Positions 22,302-33,139 of a DNA stretch of 64,000 nt are shown in pieces (positions within the stretch are counted from its first letter, which is position 1; the number at the start of each line of letters is the position of its first letter). The stretch spans positions 1 to 64,000 of the forward strand of contig CAYUST010000006.1 in NCBI GenBank assembly GCA_964447535.1, written 5' to 3'. A program made the translations under genes and the position numbers. The notes under the pieces are model-generated. The model made no database searches and was not told where the DNA came from. It saw nothing but the letters and a program-made list of their open reading frames with translations. Source of the stretch: CAYUST01 sp964447535 (GTDB taxonomy: Bacteria > Patescibacteriota > Gracilibacteria > Absconditabacterales > Absconditicoccaceae).

Positions 22302-24839
22302 TTACTTCTGCGTCCATACCACTCTCTTCACGCCTTCTATCTCTTTGAAGCCTTTGACCGTGACGCGGATTTTATCGCCGATTTGGTGGAGGTCTTTCCA
22401 TTGTTCTTCAGTGATATTCGCTGGTAGTGCAATTTCAGATTTATGGAGAAGTCCTTCTACTCACTTGTAGGTGACGAAGATCCCATAGTTGTATTTGAGT
22501 TTGACGTAACCTTCGTAAGTGTCGCCAATTTTGAGATCACTGACACTATAGGTAGTTCCATCTTCTTTGACAGATTCAACTTGAGATTTTTCTGCGATTT
22601 TTTCAGCTTCGGTAAATTGTTTTTCTGACCAAACCTTGAGCAGTTTTTCGAGTTTGTCTTTTTCCATCGTATAACGCTGTCTAGATTGTGCTCTCATCTT
22701 TTCTTTGATTTCTTCAGACATTTCTGGTCTAGGCAAGGGGAAGGTCTTCATACTAAACGGATCTGACGTCACGCCATCTACCATCAATTTCGTATACGCC
22801 GTAAACTTGGGTAATGACAGCAAATCATTTGGAGTAATGAGGTCTTTGTACTGTGATGACATCATCGTTGCATCATCATATCACAGACCAAACGAGACAA
22901 TGGTACCTACGTTACCGAAGATCGCATTTCTGACATTCTCTGCAATCTGTGAAGTATACTGGTTGGCTACAATCAATGACAAACGATACTTTCTCGCTTC
23001 TGACAAAATACTCTCGAACGAATCCGTTGCAAAGTTTTGAAACTCGTCGATGTACAAATAAAAGTCCCTTCTGTCTCTGAAATCTATATCCGCTCTCGAC
23101 ATAGCATCGATTTGGAATTTGGTGACAAGGAATGATCCAATCATCGCTGCACTATCTTCACCAATCTTACCTTTAGATAAATTGATCAATAAGATCTTTC
23201 CTTCATCCATAATCTTTCTAATATTAATTTTACTCTTGGGTTGTGCAAAAATATTTCTGACGATACTCGAAGACAAGAACTGTCCAATTTTGTTGGTAAT
23301 CGGTCCTACAGCTTCATTCCTTTGATTGTCGTTCCATTTATCGTATTCTGTACGTCGGAATTTGAGAACAATAGGATCTTGTACATTACGCAAGACATCC
23401 TCTCTGAAATTTTTGTCAGTGAGCATACGAGCCACATGGAGTAATGATGCATTCGGATATTCCAAGATAGACAACATCACATTTCTCAAAATATACTCCA
23501 ATCTCGGACCCCAACTATTGCCATAGAGTTTTTTGAAAATAGATACCACACCTGACGCTACGAGATTTTTTTCTTCTTCTTTCTCGTACTCCAGGACGTT
23601 GAAGCCTACAGGATAGGCGGTGTCACTCACATCGAAAATCACGACATCATTGGTGCGTCGACTAGGAATATGTGCCATGACTTCTTCGATCAAATCTCCA
23701 TGCGGATCGACCACCGCGAGCCCTTGATTGGTGAGCATGTCACTCCTCACCATGTTTGAAATAAAAGTAGACTTACCCGTACCTGTCTTACCGACAATAT
23801 AAATATGTCTAAATTTATCTTCTTTTCTGATACCAAATTTTTGGGGTTTCCCTTTGTAGTCAGTCGTACCAAGTAACGTCACATTATTCTTTTCAGAATT
23901 TGCTACATTGGGCAAAACCATAGGAGGTGGAAGTTTGCGATATTCAGTATAATGCAAACTATTGTTGAGATATGCCTTGGTAGGTATATGGAAAAAGTTG
24001 ATAAACTGACTCATATTCGCATAGGTCGGTTGTTTGGTTTTGACCAGAGAAATAGCGCCTTCGTAGATCAATTTATCATACACATGCACTACATCATCTA
24101 ATATACGGTCATGCATATGTTTGGTGAGCCCATCTACTTTGACACGGAGGGCAAACTCTACATCTCTTTCTACTTTTTTTATTTGTGCAGCGTGTTGATC
24201 ATCTTTGACCTCCGCCTCGGATTTTCACCAACCTTGACCAAGCAAAAGTCCACCCAGTTTTTTGAGATTTTGTTTAAACTTCTTCCAAAAGGTATCTTTG
24301 AAATCAAACGTATTCTCGTACAAAATCACCATTTCTCACTCTTCAGGCACCGCCTGGAAACTGGTCAAAATATCTTTGAAAGGATCAACATACGTGCCTC
24401 ACTTGGAGAACTCGCTCGTATCATAAAAACTACAATCAGGAGAAAACTTGAAGTGAGCATAGCCCTGCGTGCCTATATCGTATGCCGTCTCCATCTCGGT
24501 GACTTCTGTCGTAGGGAAGCTTGCATAAAAAACATTCTCTACATACCCTGCGTATTGTGCAGGGACATGTAAATACATACGAATGGATGTTTTGTTTCCT
24601 CTCAAACTAAAATAAATAGGATGGGAAATACTTGAAAAATTTGCCAAAAATCCTTGCCAATGTGAATAGCCAAGTTCATTTTCTTTGTAGGGTTTGATTT
24701 CGAAGGTTACATAGGCAGTACCACCTACTGAAACAGTAGCAGGTTTGGGAGTAGGCACCACGAGATCATCCTTAGCTCACGAGGTGTGCGCCAAACGGTG
24801 TCCCAACACTTCTGCAATATGCAAAATACTTTTCAACAT
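22302..24839 (-). CDS. TraG/HerA-type ATPase with C-terminal S1 domain
   Basis: 845 aa. The N-terminal roughly 240 residues are unassigned. The FtsK/HerA/TraG ATPase has Walker A IVGKTGTGKST, Walker B-like GLAVVDPHGDL and later FYLYIDEFQNF, with the sensor region ANQYTSQI. Residues about 760-845 read IGDTYEGYVKLKYNYGIF, G(UGA)VEGLLHKSEI and VTVKGF, an S1 RNA-binding OB fold. The known TraG/VirD4 role is pumping DNA or protein through a secretion channel. The S1 fusion suggests nucleic-acid contact. Start ATG 24839 (MLKSILHIAE). About six UGA codons. A 74-aa membrane protein lies just upstream. Confidence 0.8.
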
Positions 24840-24859
24840 AACAATACAATGTCAATATC

Positions 24860-25084
24860 TTAAAATCAGTCCACAATCTCCTCAGGTCTAGTATATCCCT
24901 CTGAGGGAGGAGATGCAAATTTTTGAGGACTTTTTTTGCTTTGACTCTTTCCAAAAAGTATATTTATGTTAAATAGCTTGACTATTGTGAGTAAAAGGAT
25001 AAAGAAAAATACAAAAAACCTCTGAAAAATGAAAATAATCAGCAAAATTTCGCCCAAAACAAACAAAAAAATCCAAATCTTCAT
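24860..25084 (-). CDS. small membrane protein upstream of the TraG-like ATPase
   Basis: 74 aa. Two adjacent very hydrophobic stretches (residues 3-20 and 23-38, Phe/Ile-rich) are followed by a basic and proline-rich tail. The UGA at 24866 is Gly in the ending VDGF, then TAA. It stops 20 bases before the ATPase start. It may be a membrane partner of that ATPase, judged only by position. Confidence 0.5.
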
Positions 25085-25169
25085 CGAAGAGCTTGGAAAA
25101 GCACTCTTTGAGTGTAAGGTTCATATGTTTCATCGTTAAGAGTTTGTTCACCGTCAAAAGTCCTTGCCT

Positions 25170-25274
25170 ATGGTAGGAGTTTTACTTGCAACAATCGCGG
25201 TAGCAGCTTTGGTCTGGAAAAACGTCGTCGAGAGCGTTCAGCGTGACCTCGATGCCTATGACAATTTGTATTGA
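25170..25274 (+). other. short plus-strand transcript, possible 34-aa membrane peptide ending in UGA
   Basis: ATG at 25170 opens 34 codons: a hydrophobic start VGVLLATIAVAALVW and an acidic amphipathic end, then UGA at 25272. A strong terminator begins 14 bases later. Read with UGA as Gly the frame runs through the terminator to a distant TAG, so either this is not coding (a small RNA) or UGA stops here. No good ribosome-binding site is visible. Confidence 0.3.
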
Positions 25275-25288
25275 TGCTGTGTACTGCT

Positions 25289-25316
25289 CCACCTCTGTCT
25301 CAGAGGTGGTTTTTTT
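25289..25316 (+). terminator. strong Rho-independent terminator
   Basis: A perfect 9-bp stem CCACCTCTG/CAGAGGTGG with a 3-nt loop and seven T. It ends a plus-strand transcript starting somewhere after 25085, upstream of the GNAT gene. Confidence 0.85.
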
Positions 25317-25384
25317 AGAAAACTATGAGTTGCAATCACCATTGACTTACATAAAAAAGAATTAGTTTTAGTATTGTTTACTAG

Positions 25385-25819
25385 ATGAAAAATCTTACGT
25401 ATACGCAAATAGATGGGACTGCTAGCTATGAAGATATGATGGCTTGTGCGGAGTTGATGGCAGAAAGACTTTGAAATGCTGATGTTGATACGAGAGCCGA
25501 AGCAATGATGGCGAGATGGTCTGATCATATTTTTATGCTCCTCAAAGATGAGACTAACAGTCCAGTAGCCTACTATAGTGGTGAAATCCATAACCAAACT
25601 ACTCTCGAACTTTTTGATCTTTTTGTACTCCCCCAAAAAAGAAGATCTGGTATTGCAACTCAAGCACTCCATCATGCAAGAACAACCTATCGCATGCACA
25701 ATTGCAATCGTATAGAATTCCCCGTCGGCTCACCAGAGAGTGAACTCTACAAAATCGCCTATGAAGCGTTGTATGCTTTTGAAAAAGCACCCGATGATTC
25801 GTTAGTTGCAGTCTCCTAA
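25385..25819 (+). CDS. GNAT-family acetyltransferase
   Basis: 144 aa. Visible GNAT features are ELFDLFVLPQKRRSGIATQ (the acetyl-CoA binding V-x-P-x2-R-x2-G-I-A/G motif A) and a following helix ALHHARTTYR. ATG 25385 (MKNLTYTQIDG) is needed to complete the N-terminal strand; UGA after ERL is Gly. The stop is TAA. The substrate is unknown. Confidence 0.8.
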
Positions 25820-25857
25820 AATTTTTTTTTTCAATTCGTACGTCTAGATTCTCGTTT

Positions 25858-27426
25858 CTAATACAAATGCCCTGCGGTGATCTGGACATTGCCCTGGCGC
25901 TCGGCGATGAGCTGGGATCGGTCTGCTGAGGTCGTATCTGACGTGAGGTTTGTCCAAGACGGATGAGACCAAGCAAAGAGCGCCTTGAATTTCTCCGTAG
26001 ACTCAAGCAAGAAGGGGAAAGCTAGGAGTGCAGCGTTTTTGATCAGCCAAAGGATAAGGGCTATATGGTGTTGTGCACCTGGCAGGTCAGTTTTCGCCAT
26101 CTCTCGCGGTTTAGTCATATCAACGAGTTTGTTTCCCAATTGGACGAGCTCAAATCGTTGTCTGGTATATTGCATGAGATCTGCATTATTCGCCCAGGTG
26201 TTGAGCATGGAAGGGATTTCTCAATGCAAGCACGATCAGAGCAAGACATGGTCGTTGAGACCTAGCTCTGCTAGTGCTTGATCAAGTAGTGCCTGATCAG
26301 CATCTGTATACATAAATTGCGTTACTTCAAATTTCGTCGCAAGATTAAACACTCTCGAAACGAGGTTACCTCGTCCTTTTTTGAGTAAATTTTCTTTGGT
26401 GCTCAAAAATCTTTCTTGGCTGAAATCACCATCGTTACCGATTTTGATATCGCTAAATAAATAATAGAGCAACGCATCTCTGCCATGTGCCTCGATGAGT
26501 TCTTCGGGGACAAGTACATTACCCAATGATTTACTTATTTTTTGCCCATCTATCGTGAAATGGCCGTTGATAATCAGCTGGTCAGGGAGTTTATGGCCCA
26601 CTGCCATCAGCATAGCTGGCCGGTAGATAGCATGGAAACGCCCTATGTCTTTGCCAATCACATGCACCACCTCACCGTCCTGCCAAAAGCTCTCGTCACG
26701 CCCCTGACAGACGGTCAGATAATTATACAAGGCATCAAACCAAATATAGGTGACCGCGCTTGGGTCAAACGGCAACGGAATTCATACACTACTCCCCTCT
26801 CTCGAAATAGAAAAATCCTCTACGCCTTGCTCGACGAAAGATTTGATTTCGTTGAATCTAGTCAACGGGATAGCTCGCTCAGGACGGGTTGTATACAATT
26901 CTTGCAAGGCAGTTTGAAAACTACTGAGACGAAAAAACCAGTTCTTTTCATGGATATGGGTTGGTTCGGTAAGATGATCAGGACAGACAAGTTTACCCTC
27001 ACGCTCTATCAGATCCGCTTCTTTTTTGTAGCCTTCACAGCCTATACAATACAATCACTCATAGGTGCCCTGATAAATATGTCCTGCATCATACGTACGC
27101 TGGAGCATCTCCTGTACATAGGCATGATGACGAGACTCAGTCGTTCTGATGAAATCTGTATAACTAATCGACAACGCATCCCACGTAGCTTGGTGCGCTG
27201 CTGCCATCTCATCGAGAAATGCACGAAGTTCTTTGCCAGCTTTCTCAGCGGTCTGGAGCATCTTTTGACCGTTCTCATCGGTCCCGGTCGCAAATTTTAC
27301 CTCATACCCGAGCATACGTTTGGTTCTCGCCAACACGTCTGCAATAAACGACGTATACGCATGCCCAATATGTGGCACACCGTTGGCGTAGTAGATAGGG
27401 GTAGTTATGTAGTACTTAGGAGACAT
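25858..27426 (-). CDS. metG: methionyl-tRNA synthetase
   Basis: 522 aa. HIGH motif NGVPHIGHAY, a single cysteine knuckle (CIGCEGYKK...LVC), and KISKS (a KMSKS variant) near residue 300. Start MSPKYY at 27426; an in-frame GTG/ATG at 27450 would add eight residues overlapping the upstream terminator. In HAIY-CGG-PAML (26620-26622) and KP-CGG/A-EMAK (CGA, 26104-26106) the recoded Arg codons sit on the invariant Trp of the family (IYWPAML, PWxLAK). Four UGA codons. The stop is TAG. No anticodon-side EMAP domain is present; a separate CsaA lies at 42.4 kb. Confidence 0.95.
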
Positions 27427-27443
27427 AATTTTGAGGTAGTCAT

Positions 27444-27482
27444 AAAACAAAAAACGTGCCGATACAGTACTGATTCGACACG
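27444..27482 (-). terminator. terminator of the PcfJ-like gene, directly upstream of metG
   Basis: An 8-bp stem CGTGTCGA/TCGGCACG (minus strand, one G-U) is followed by TTTTTTGTTTT. It lies between the TAG at 27562 and the metG start. It could act as a plain terminator or as an attenuator of metG. Confidence 0.7.
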
Positions 27483-27561
27483 CTTACACAAGGAAAATTA
27501 CTGATGGGGTATTAGATATACTTAGACACAATTGCTTCTGCCTACGGCAGACATCGCAGGA

Positions 27562-29664
27562 CTATCATCAACGCATGAGCGGAATAGAGCAATCGTAGTC
27601 GCCAATGCTGCTTCAGAGGAATCTCTGATCGTCAACGTGACAGTACACAATCGAACGCCCACTAATACTATTTTTATTTAATTGTCAATATTTATCTCAC
27701 TCTTTATTTGTATCGTATTCGTTGTTGAGCCATTCTCGCCCTAGCGCACCTTTCAGATACATATACGCTTTGATAATTTGTTGATCACTTGTGCTAGCAG
27801 CATTGTAAGTGATGTTTAATTTATTGGCGAGTGATTGGAGAATCTTGTCGGTATACGCTTTGGTTTGTCGCACATATCATTTTGCATAGCAATCGTTATC
27901 CAACTGTTGTTTCCAGGCTGATTTTTGCTGATCAATCGTATTTTTGTAGATGCAGTCTTTGGACCTAGTTGATGTAATAGAAGGCAACAGATAGTTATCA
28001 GTATATTGTTTGTAGTCATTTTTTCCACCTTCGTACTCTCCTTGCTTCATGCTTTCAGTGCGGAGATAGTTGTGACGACATTGCACTTTGGTTTCAACAA
28101 ACTCGGTATAACTATCTCCGTGTTCGTCCACTCAGAACCTGAGAAACGCAGGTTCTTGGAGGAGACTATCACAGGCATCTCGAAAACTGTTTCCATCAGG
28201 GAGTCTTTCGTCAGGTCGCTTGGTACGGAGTGCAAGTTGGTATTGTCTGAGTGCACCAGGTATAGGTAGTGTTTCAATTTGGCTTACACCTTTTGCTGAT
28301 GGAGATAGCGTCGTAGCTTTGAGGTAGACCTGATCTCCGATGTGCTCCAGTTTGGGAAGATCGACTTGCGGTGCATCATAGAGCTCCGCGAAGCCACCTA
28401 TTTGCGTCAGCAAGGCATATGAAAGTGACTGTGTGGTTGTATCTTTGAGTGATCCTGCTATGTGAGTGATCTGATCTTTGCAAGTTTGTGAAATATCAGT
28501 CAAATCCAGGGTGATATGTGGAATCTTGCAGAGTTGCTGTAGTTCTGTCAGCGTAGTAGCTGCAGGGAGGAGCAGTGGCCATTGTGCGCCGAGTAACAGG
28601 GTTTGTCCTGCAAGATGTTTTTTTATCATAGTACGCATGTCGCCTGCTACTGACACGGTACCGTTGCTTCGCAAGACCTCTTTCTGTTGATCACACACAC
28701 CATTCCAGTCTGCTACCGTGGTGATAGGATAGGTAGTTTTCAATCGTCCTAGTATTGCACACATCTGTGGGAAATTCTTTTGTTGTTTGTTGACAAGGTT
28801 TTGGTTTGAGTATCACTTTCGTTGGACGATTTGCTTGGTTTGTGGAGTATATCAGATCGTATATTGTGACTTCCCATCAGCAGTTCTGACAGATCGCACT
28901 TTGAGTTTCCCTGCTTTGACTTGATCTCGCGTACCCGAACCACCGACGCAGTGTGACATTTGGTTACCTTCATCGGCAAGCTGATCCGCAGTGATCAATT
29001 CGACCAGCTGATGATGTCAGAAATCATGGAGCACCAGAGGCGGGAGGTCGCTGAGCGTCAATAATTTCTGGTTTCTCTCAGTGATTGTTTGAGCGTTTTC
29101 AGTATGGATGTGAAACCACTCCTGGATAGGTGTAGCATGCACAAAATCTGTCATTTTTTTCTCCAATCGTTGCGCATCGTTTTGTTTGATCAGTGAACAG
29201 CGATCAAGTACATCTGATTGTGAATAACTTATCTGAGGAATACCCTTGCGCTGTTTGTCATAGAGCTCATGAAGATGTTTCTGTTTTTCGGATTGGAGTT
29301 GTTTGAGTGCACGTAGTCTGACAAAATCGTCACGCAGATCATCAATCGTACGGACAATTTCATCAGTGAGCTGCCTCCCAGTGTAGGTTCTTTGGGTAGA
29401 AGTCGCGAAATAGTGTTCGAGTTTGCGAATGATAGCTCTACTGGAAAGTGTTGGTGCTACTTGCTGTATAGCTTGCGTTATCGTATCTCCGTAGGCTTCG
29501 ATAAAAGTATGACACTCCTCTCCACGGCGTTCCTTGGTGACTTGGAGAAGTTGCGCAGTGGTTATTTTTTGTTGCTTGGTTTGCTTTGGGGTTGCGTAAA
29601 ATATATCTGAAGTACCTTCAGGTCAATGTGTTAGGGAGAATGCAGTAGAGTTTTCTTCGTTCAT
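27562..29664 (-). CDS. PcfJ-like protein
   Basis: 700 aa. The middle part has EGNQMSHCVGGSG, then KLKVRSVRTADGKSQYTI and a G-Y-S-N-Q-N turn. This follows the PcfJ-like domain pattern (mHCVxxY...G...I.SLR...T.E...Q..G..N) known from plasmid and phage-linked proteins of unknown function. The N-terminal 250 residues are charged and helical, and the C-terminal part is unassigned. About eleven UGA codons, including a double one just before TAG 27562. Without recoding only fragments would be seen. ATG at 29664 (MNEENSTAF). A terminator follows at 27444-27482. Confidence 0.65.
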
Positions 29665-29732
29665 GTACCTGTGATAAATAAATCACCTACATAGTATATA
29701 GACTTATTGAGATAAAGTCAAAAAATGTTTCG

Positions 29733-29758
29733 TAAAAAAGCCCTCTTATCGGAGGCTT
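29733..29758 (-). terminator. terminator after thioredoxin
   Basis: On the minus strand GAAGCCTC, loop, GAGGGCTTTTTT: a short stem with one bulge and six U, 26 bases after the trxA stop. Confidence 0.65.
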
Positions 29759-29783
29759 CTCAAAGTTTACCTATATCTGAAAA

Positions 29784-30116
29784 CTACCCTATATACTTCT
29801 CCACCATTGCCTCTACCTGCGCAGGTGGCAAGACGCCAATGAATTGATCGACACCCGCACCATTTTTGAAGAAATTTACTTGGGGTATGCTTCTGATATT
29901 GTAGGTCATAGCAAGGTTTTGGTTGCCCGGTTGGTCAACATCTACTTTGAGCAACAGAACCGTATCAGGATACTTGTCAGCTACTTGATGGAGGACTGGT
30001 CAGAGCATACGGCACGGACCACACCACTCTGCCCAAAAATCAGCGATGATCAACACATCTGGCGTCGCTAATGCAGCTGCAAATTCTTCTTCAGTGGTAA
30101 TATCGAGAACGGCCAT
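29784..30116 (-). CDS. trxA: thioredoxin
   Basis: 110 aa, full length. The active site FWAEWCGPC is followed by RMLGP, where Gly is UGA (30000-30002), then the cis-proline motif RSIPQVNFFKNG. A general protein disulphide reductant in the cytoplasm; there is no signal peptide. The start MAVLDITTEEEF at 30116 is chosen because upstream codons lie in a repeat element. The stop is TAG at 29784. No thioredoxin reductase is visible in the window. Confidence 0.93.
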
Positions 30117-30149
30117 AGTGTCGAAAATTATAACTAAAACAGGATAGCG

Positions 30150-30265
30150 TAAGAATATTCCCCCCTTTGGAAGGGCTAGGAGGGTATTCAAATTTGAAAA
30201 CCCATCAGAAATCCCCCGTCCTGCAATACTGCAGGACACCCCCTTTCTTAAAGGGGGAGCAAACA
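30150..30265. repeat. dispersed intergenic palindromic repeat (copy 2)
   Basis: Contains CCCCCTTTGGAAGGGCTAGG and AATCCCCCGTCCTGC, then a hairpin TCCTGCAATACTGCAGGA and the palindrome CCCCCTTTCTTAAAGGGGG. Similar to type B pieces at 22 and 40.7 kb. Confidence 0.7.
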
Positions 30266-30284
30266 GGTCAGTGAGGGTCTGACT

Positions 30285-30554
30285 CTAATGTTCGAAATAG
30301 AGAGCAGAAACTATTCTTTTGAGCAATCTAATAATTTTCATACCGAGCTCTACGAAACCTTTGACAGCGATGACTTCAAAGTGTTCGAGTTTTTGGAGGC
30401 CAGCTTTGAGGGAGATGAGGAATTTGTTGGAATTGATCTCAAGAACAACTTCGTGCACTGACTCAGAGATGGCAGTGAAGGTGGCTTTGATATACTCAAA
30501 ATCATATGTTCTCGTCACGGGCTGTGTCTGAGAGAATAATCTAAGTTGTTGCAT
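30285..30554 (-). CDS. small protein of unknown function
   Basis: 89 aa from Met 30554 to TAG 30285. An upstream in-frame ATG at 30611 would add a Trp/hydrophobic N-terminus. The core is amphipathic helical (AISESVHEVVLEINSNKF, LKAGLQKLEHFEVIAVKGFV) with a basic C-terminus. No domain is recognised. It stands alone between repeat copy 2 and the AbiEi-like gene. Confidence 0.45.
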   Translation of the reverse strand: MQQLRLFSQTQPVTRTYDFEYIKATFTAISESVHEVVLEINSNKFLISLKAGLQKLEHFEVIAVKGFVELGMKIIRLLKRIVSALYFEH

Positions 30555-30740
30555 GACGCACAAGATAGGAGATAAAAGCCATCGAGACCAAGAACATACA
30601 TACCTGAACATTGCAGTTCTATGAGTTTATTTGATGAAAACAAGAGACAAAAGTAAAAAATTTATCTAGTAACTTCGTCTTTATTTTTCTAGAAAGATTA
30701 TTATTATTTTTGGAGTTCATTTTGGCTTCATATTACTGGC

Positions 30741-31514
30741 ATGAGAAATACCCAACTACAACAAGTGATCAAAAGATTGCTCAAATGGAGGAAAAAAATC
30801 ATCTATAGCACACCACTCAAAGCGATGATTGCAGAGGTGCTCGGTGATGAATATACCAACACCAAAGCATATAAATTTTTGTATTATCTCAAAAATAGAG
30901 GCTATTTGATGCCCATCAAGAAGGATATCTTTTTTGTCAAACTACCCGAGGATTTCATTGCTGAAAGCCTAGTGCTCGAAGACTACTATTGGGATATCTT
31001 ACATCAACACTGCACGCACAACTTAGGCAAAAAACGATATATAGGCTGACTCGTTGCACTCGAACTCCAACGCAACAATAGAGAAATTCCTGAGTCACTC
31101 CAAATCGTCAATCCTACCAAACAAGCCAAAGAAACTATCGTCACCGGCAAACATGTGTTGTTCAAAAAATATACCACCAAAACCACTAATCATTTTCCGC
31201 GCTTCGAAAAATGGACCACCAAAGTGAAAATTGGCAAACATAGCTTCCCTGTTGCGAATCTTGAGCTTGCACTCTTGGAGACTTTATATAATTATGACAG
31301 TACTAGTGCCGTCTATGCAAGGGAAGCGGTGAAAAAAGTGCTCAAGAAGATCTCACCACAACGTTTACCTATGTTCGAACAGATAATCAAATTAGGGAAG
31401 CATCATAGTAGCATCAATAGATTATATAAACTTGCCAAAACACTCAACCCCCCGCTTGCGGAATGATTGGGAGAGGTGATCAAGAGAAATAGTTTCTTTT
31501 TGGATGTTGAGTAG
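30741..31514 (+). CDS. AbiEi-like winged-helix protein
   Basis: 257 aa. The N-terminal helix-turn-helix region (LKAMIAEVLGDEYTNTKAYK, then YYLKNRGYLMPIKKDIFFV) is followed by the AbiEi core: YIGGLVALELQ, a VTGKHVLF strand, KVKIGKHSFPVANLELALLE and a helical end. AbiEi proteins are antitoxins of type IV systems or related regulators. No AbiEii nucleotidyltransferase is next to it, so it may act alone. In GKK-CGA-YIGG the CGA is best read as Trp. UGA codons after YIG and PPLAE. The stop is TAG. Confidence 0.6.
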
Positions 31515-31537
31515 GGTTTTTATCTTTCCCTGTGCAG

Positions 31538-33139
31538 ATGCGTTTTTTGTTTGTTACGTGAGGAGTAATTTCATGAATCGGAAAAGGCATCGTCGCAGCA
31601 TCCATAGGTAAACTTCTCAAACAGGCCTGACATTCCGTCACCCTGATCAAACTTGACCCCTATTTGCAAATAGATGCGGGTACTATGTCCCCGTATGAGC
31701 ACGGTGAAGTCTTTGTGACGCAAGATGGCTACGAAACAGATCTAGACCTCGGACACTACGAAAGATTTCTCAACCAATCCCTCTCGAGAACTTCTTCTAT
31801 CACGTCGTGATATATTTTTCAACGTATCATCACCAAAGAAAGACGTGGTGATTATTTGGGCGAAACGGTGCAAGTAGTTCCACATGTCACCAATGAGATC
31901 AAAGAGTTGCTGATTCAAGCAAGTGAGTGAGCAGACGTCACTATCGTAGAAGTCGGTGGAACAATCGGTGATATCGAATGACCACACTTCATAGAAGCAA
32001 TTAGACAATTGAGGAAAGATATAGGTAGGGAGCATACGATGTACGTCCATGTAGCACCACTCCTCTATCTCGACTATTCTGGAGAAGTGAAAACCAAACC
32101 TATTCAGCATTCGGTGAGGGAACTCACCAGATTGGGTATTCAACCTGATATGATCATCTGTAGAACCAAAGTACCACTCACCAGTGCGATCAAAGAAAAA
32201 ATTTCACTCTTCTGTGATACTGAACCGCAATATGTGATCGAAGGCAAAGATGCTCAAAGCATCTACGAGGTACCACAATTGCTGCAAGATCAACAAGTAG
32301 ATCTCCTCGTACAAAAAAGATTGTGACTAGATGTCCATACAGCTGACTTGACTGAGCGAAATCAACGTGTTGCTCATTTTTTGCATCCTACCAATACCCT
32401 CAACATCGGTATCATAGGCAAGTACGCACAGTTGCAAGACTCCTACCTGAGTGTCATAGAAGCGCTCAAACATGCTGGCGCAGCATACATCACCAAAATA
32501 CAGCTCCATCGAATTCAGGCAGAAGCCTTCGAAGACAAAGCACAACGACCCAAACTCTGCCAAGAACTTGATGGATTAGTCATCCCTGGATGATTTGGGA
32601 AAAGAGGCATGGAAGGGAAAATCCTCGCTGCACAATTCGCGAGAGAAAATAATATGCCTTTTTTGGGACTGTGCTTGGGATTACAAATGGCAGTGATCGA
32701 ATATGCAAGACATGTATGTGGCTTACCACATGCACATACCATTGAAGCAGAACCAGAGTGTTTGGACCCCGTCATTAGCCGAATGCCTGGACAATCGGAC
32801 ACCCAAGAAAAATGAGCTACCATGCGTTTGGGAGCCTATACTGCCGACTTACTCCCCTGATCTCGTGTAGCAGAACTGTATCAAGCAACGCAAGCCACAG
32901 AGAGGCATAGACATAGATGCGAAGTGAATCCAGCTTACTATGACCTCCTAACACAAAAATGACTCGTCTTAAGTGGAAAAGACCATACGTTGTGATTGGT
33001 CGAATATATTGAGTTAGCAGATCATCCCTTTTTCGTGGCAACGCAAGCACATCCCGAATTTCTCTCAAGACTCGATGCACCACACCCCTTATTTACGTGA
33101 TTTGTCCAAGCTGCACAGCAGAGAAAAAATCTTACGTAA
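31538..33139 (+). CDS. pyrG: CTP synthase
   Basis: 533 aa. Makes CTP from UTP, ATP and glutamine. The synthetase domain begins FVTGGVISGIGKGIVAASIG, with two glycines as UGA (first at 31559-31561). The glutamine amidotransferase domain has the nucleophile in FLGLCLGLQ and HPEF near the end. ATMRLGAYTADLLP and ERHRHRCEVNP are family motifs with Arg as AGA/AGG. CGA at 32357-32359 sits on the Trp of the DLTEW motif. Thirteen UGA codons, many on invariant glycines. The stop TAA overlaps the convergent gene end by a few bases. Confidence 0.96.

Noticed and set aside
22302..24839. UGA as selenocysteine
   Set aside because: UGA falls on glycine positions in many unrelated families and no SECIS-like hairpins follow.
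26542..27504. 320-aa plus-strand open frame
   Set aside because: Antisense shadow of metG; no family features and it crosses metG motifs.
27522..27662. 46-aa minus ORF with GTG start before metG
   Set aside because: Lies in a different frame inside the 3' end of the PcfJ-like gene, which stays open to TAG 27562.
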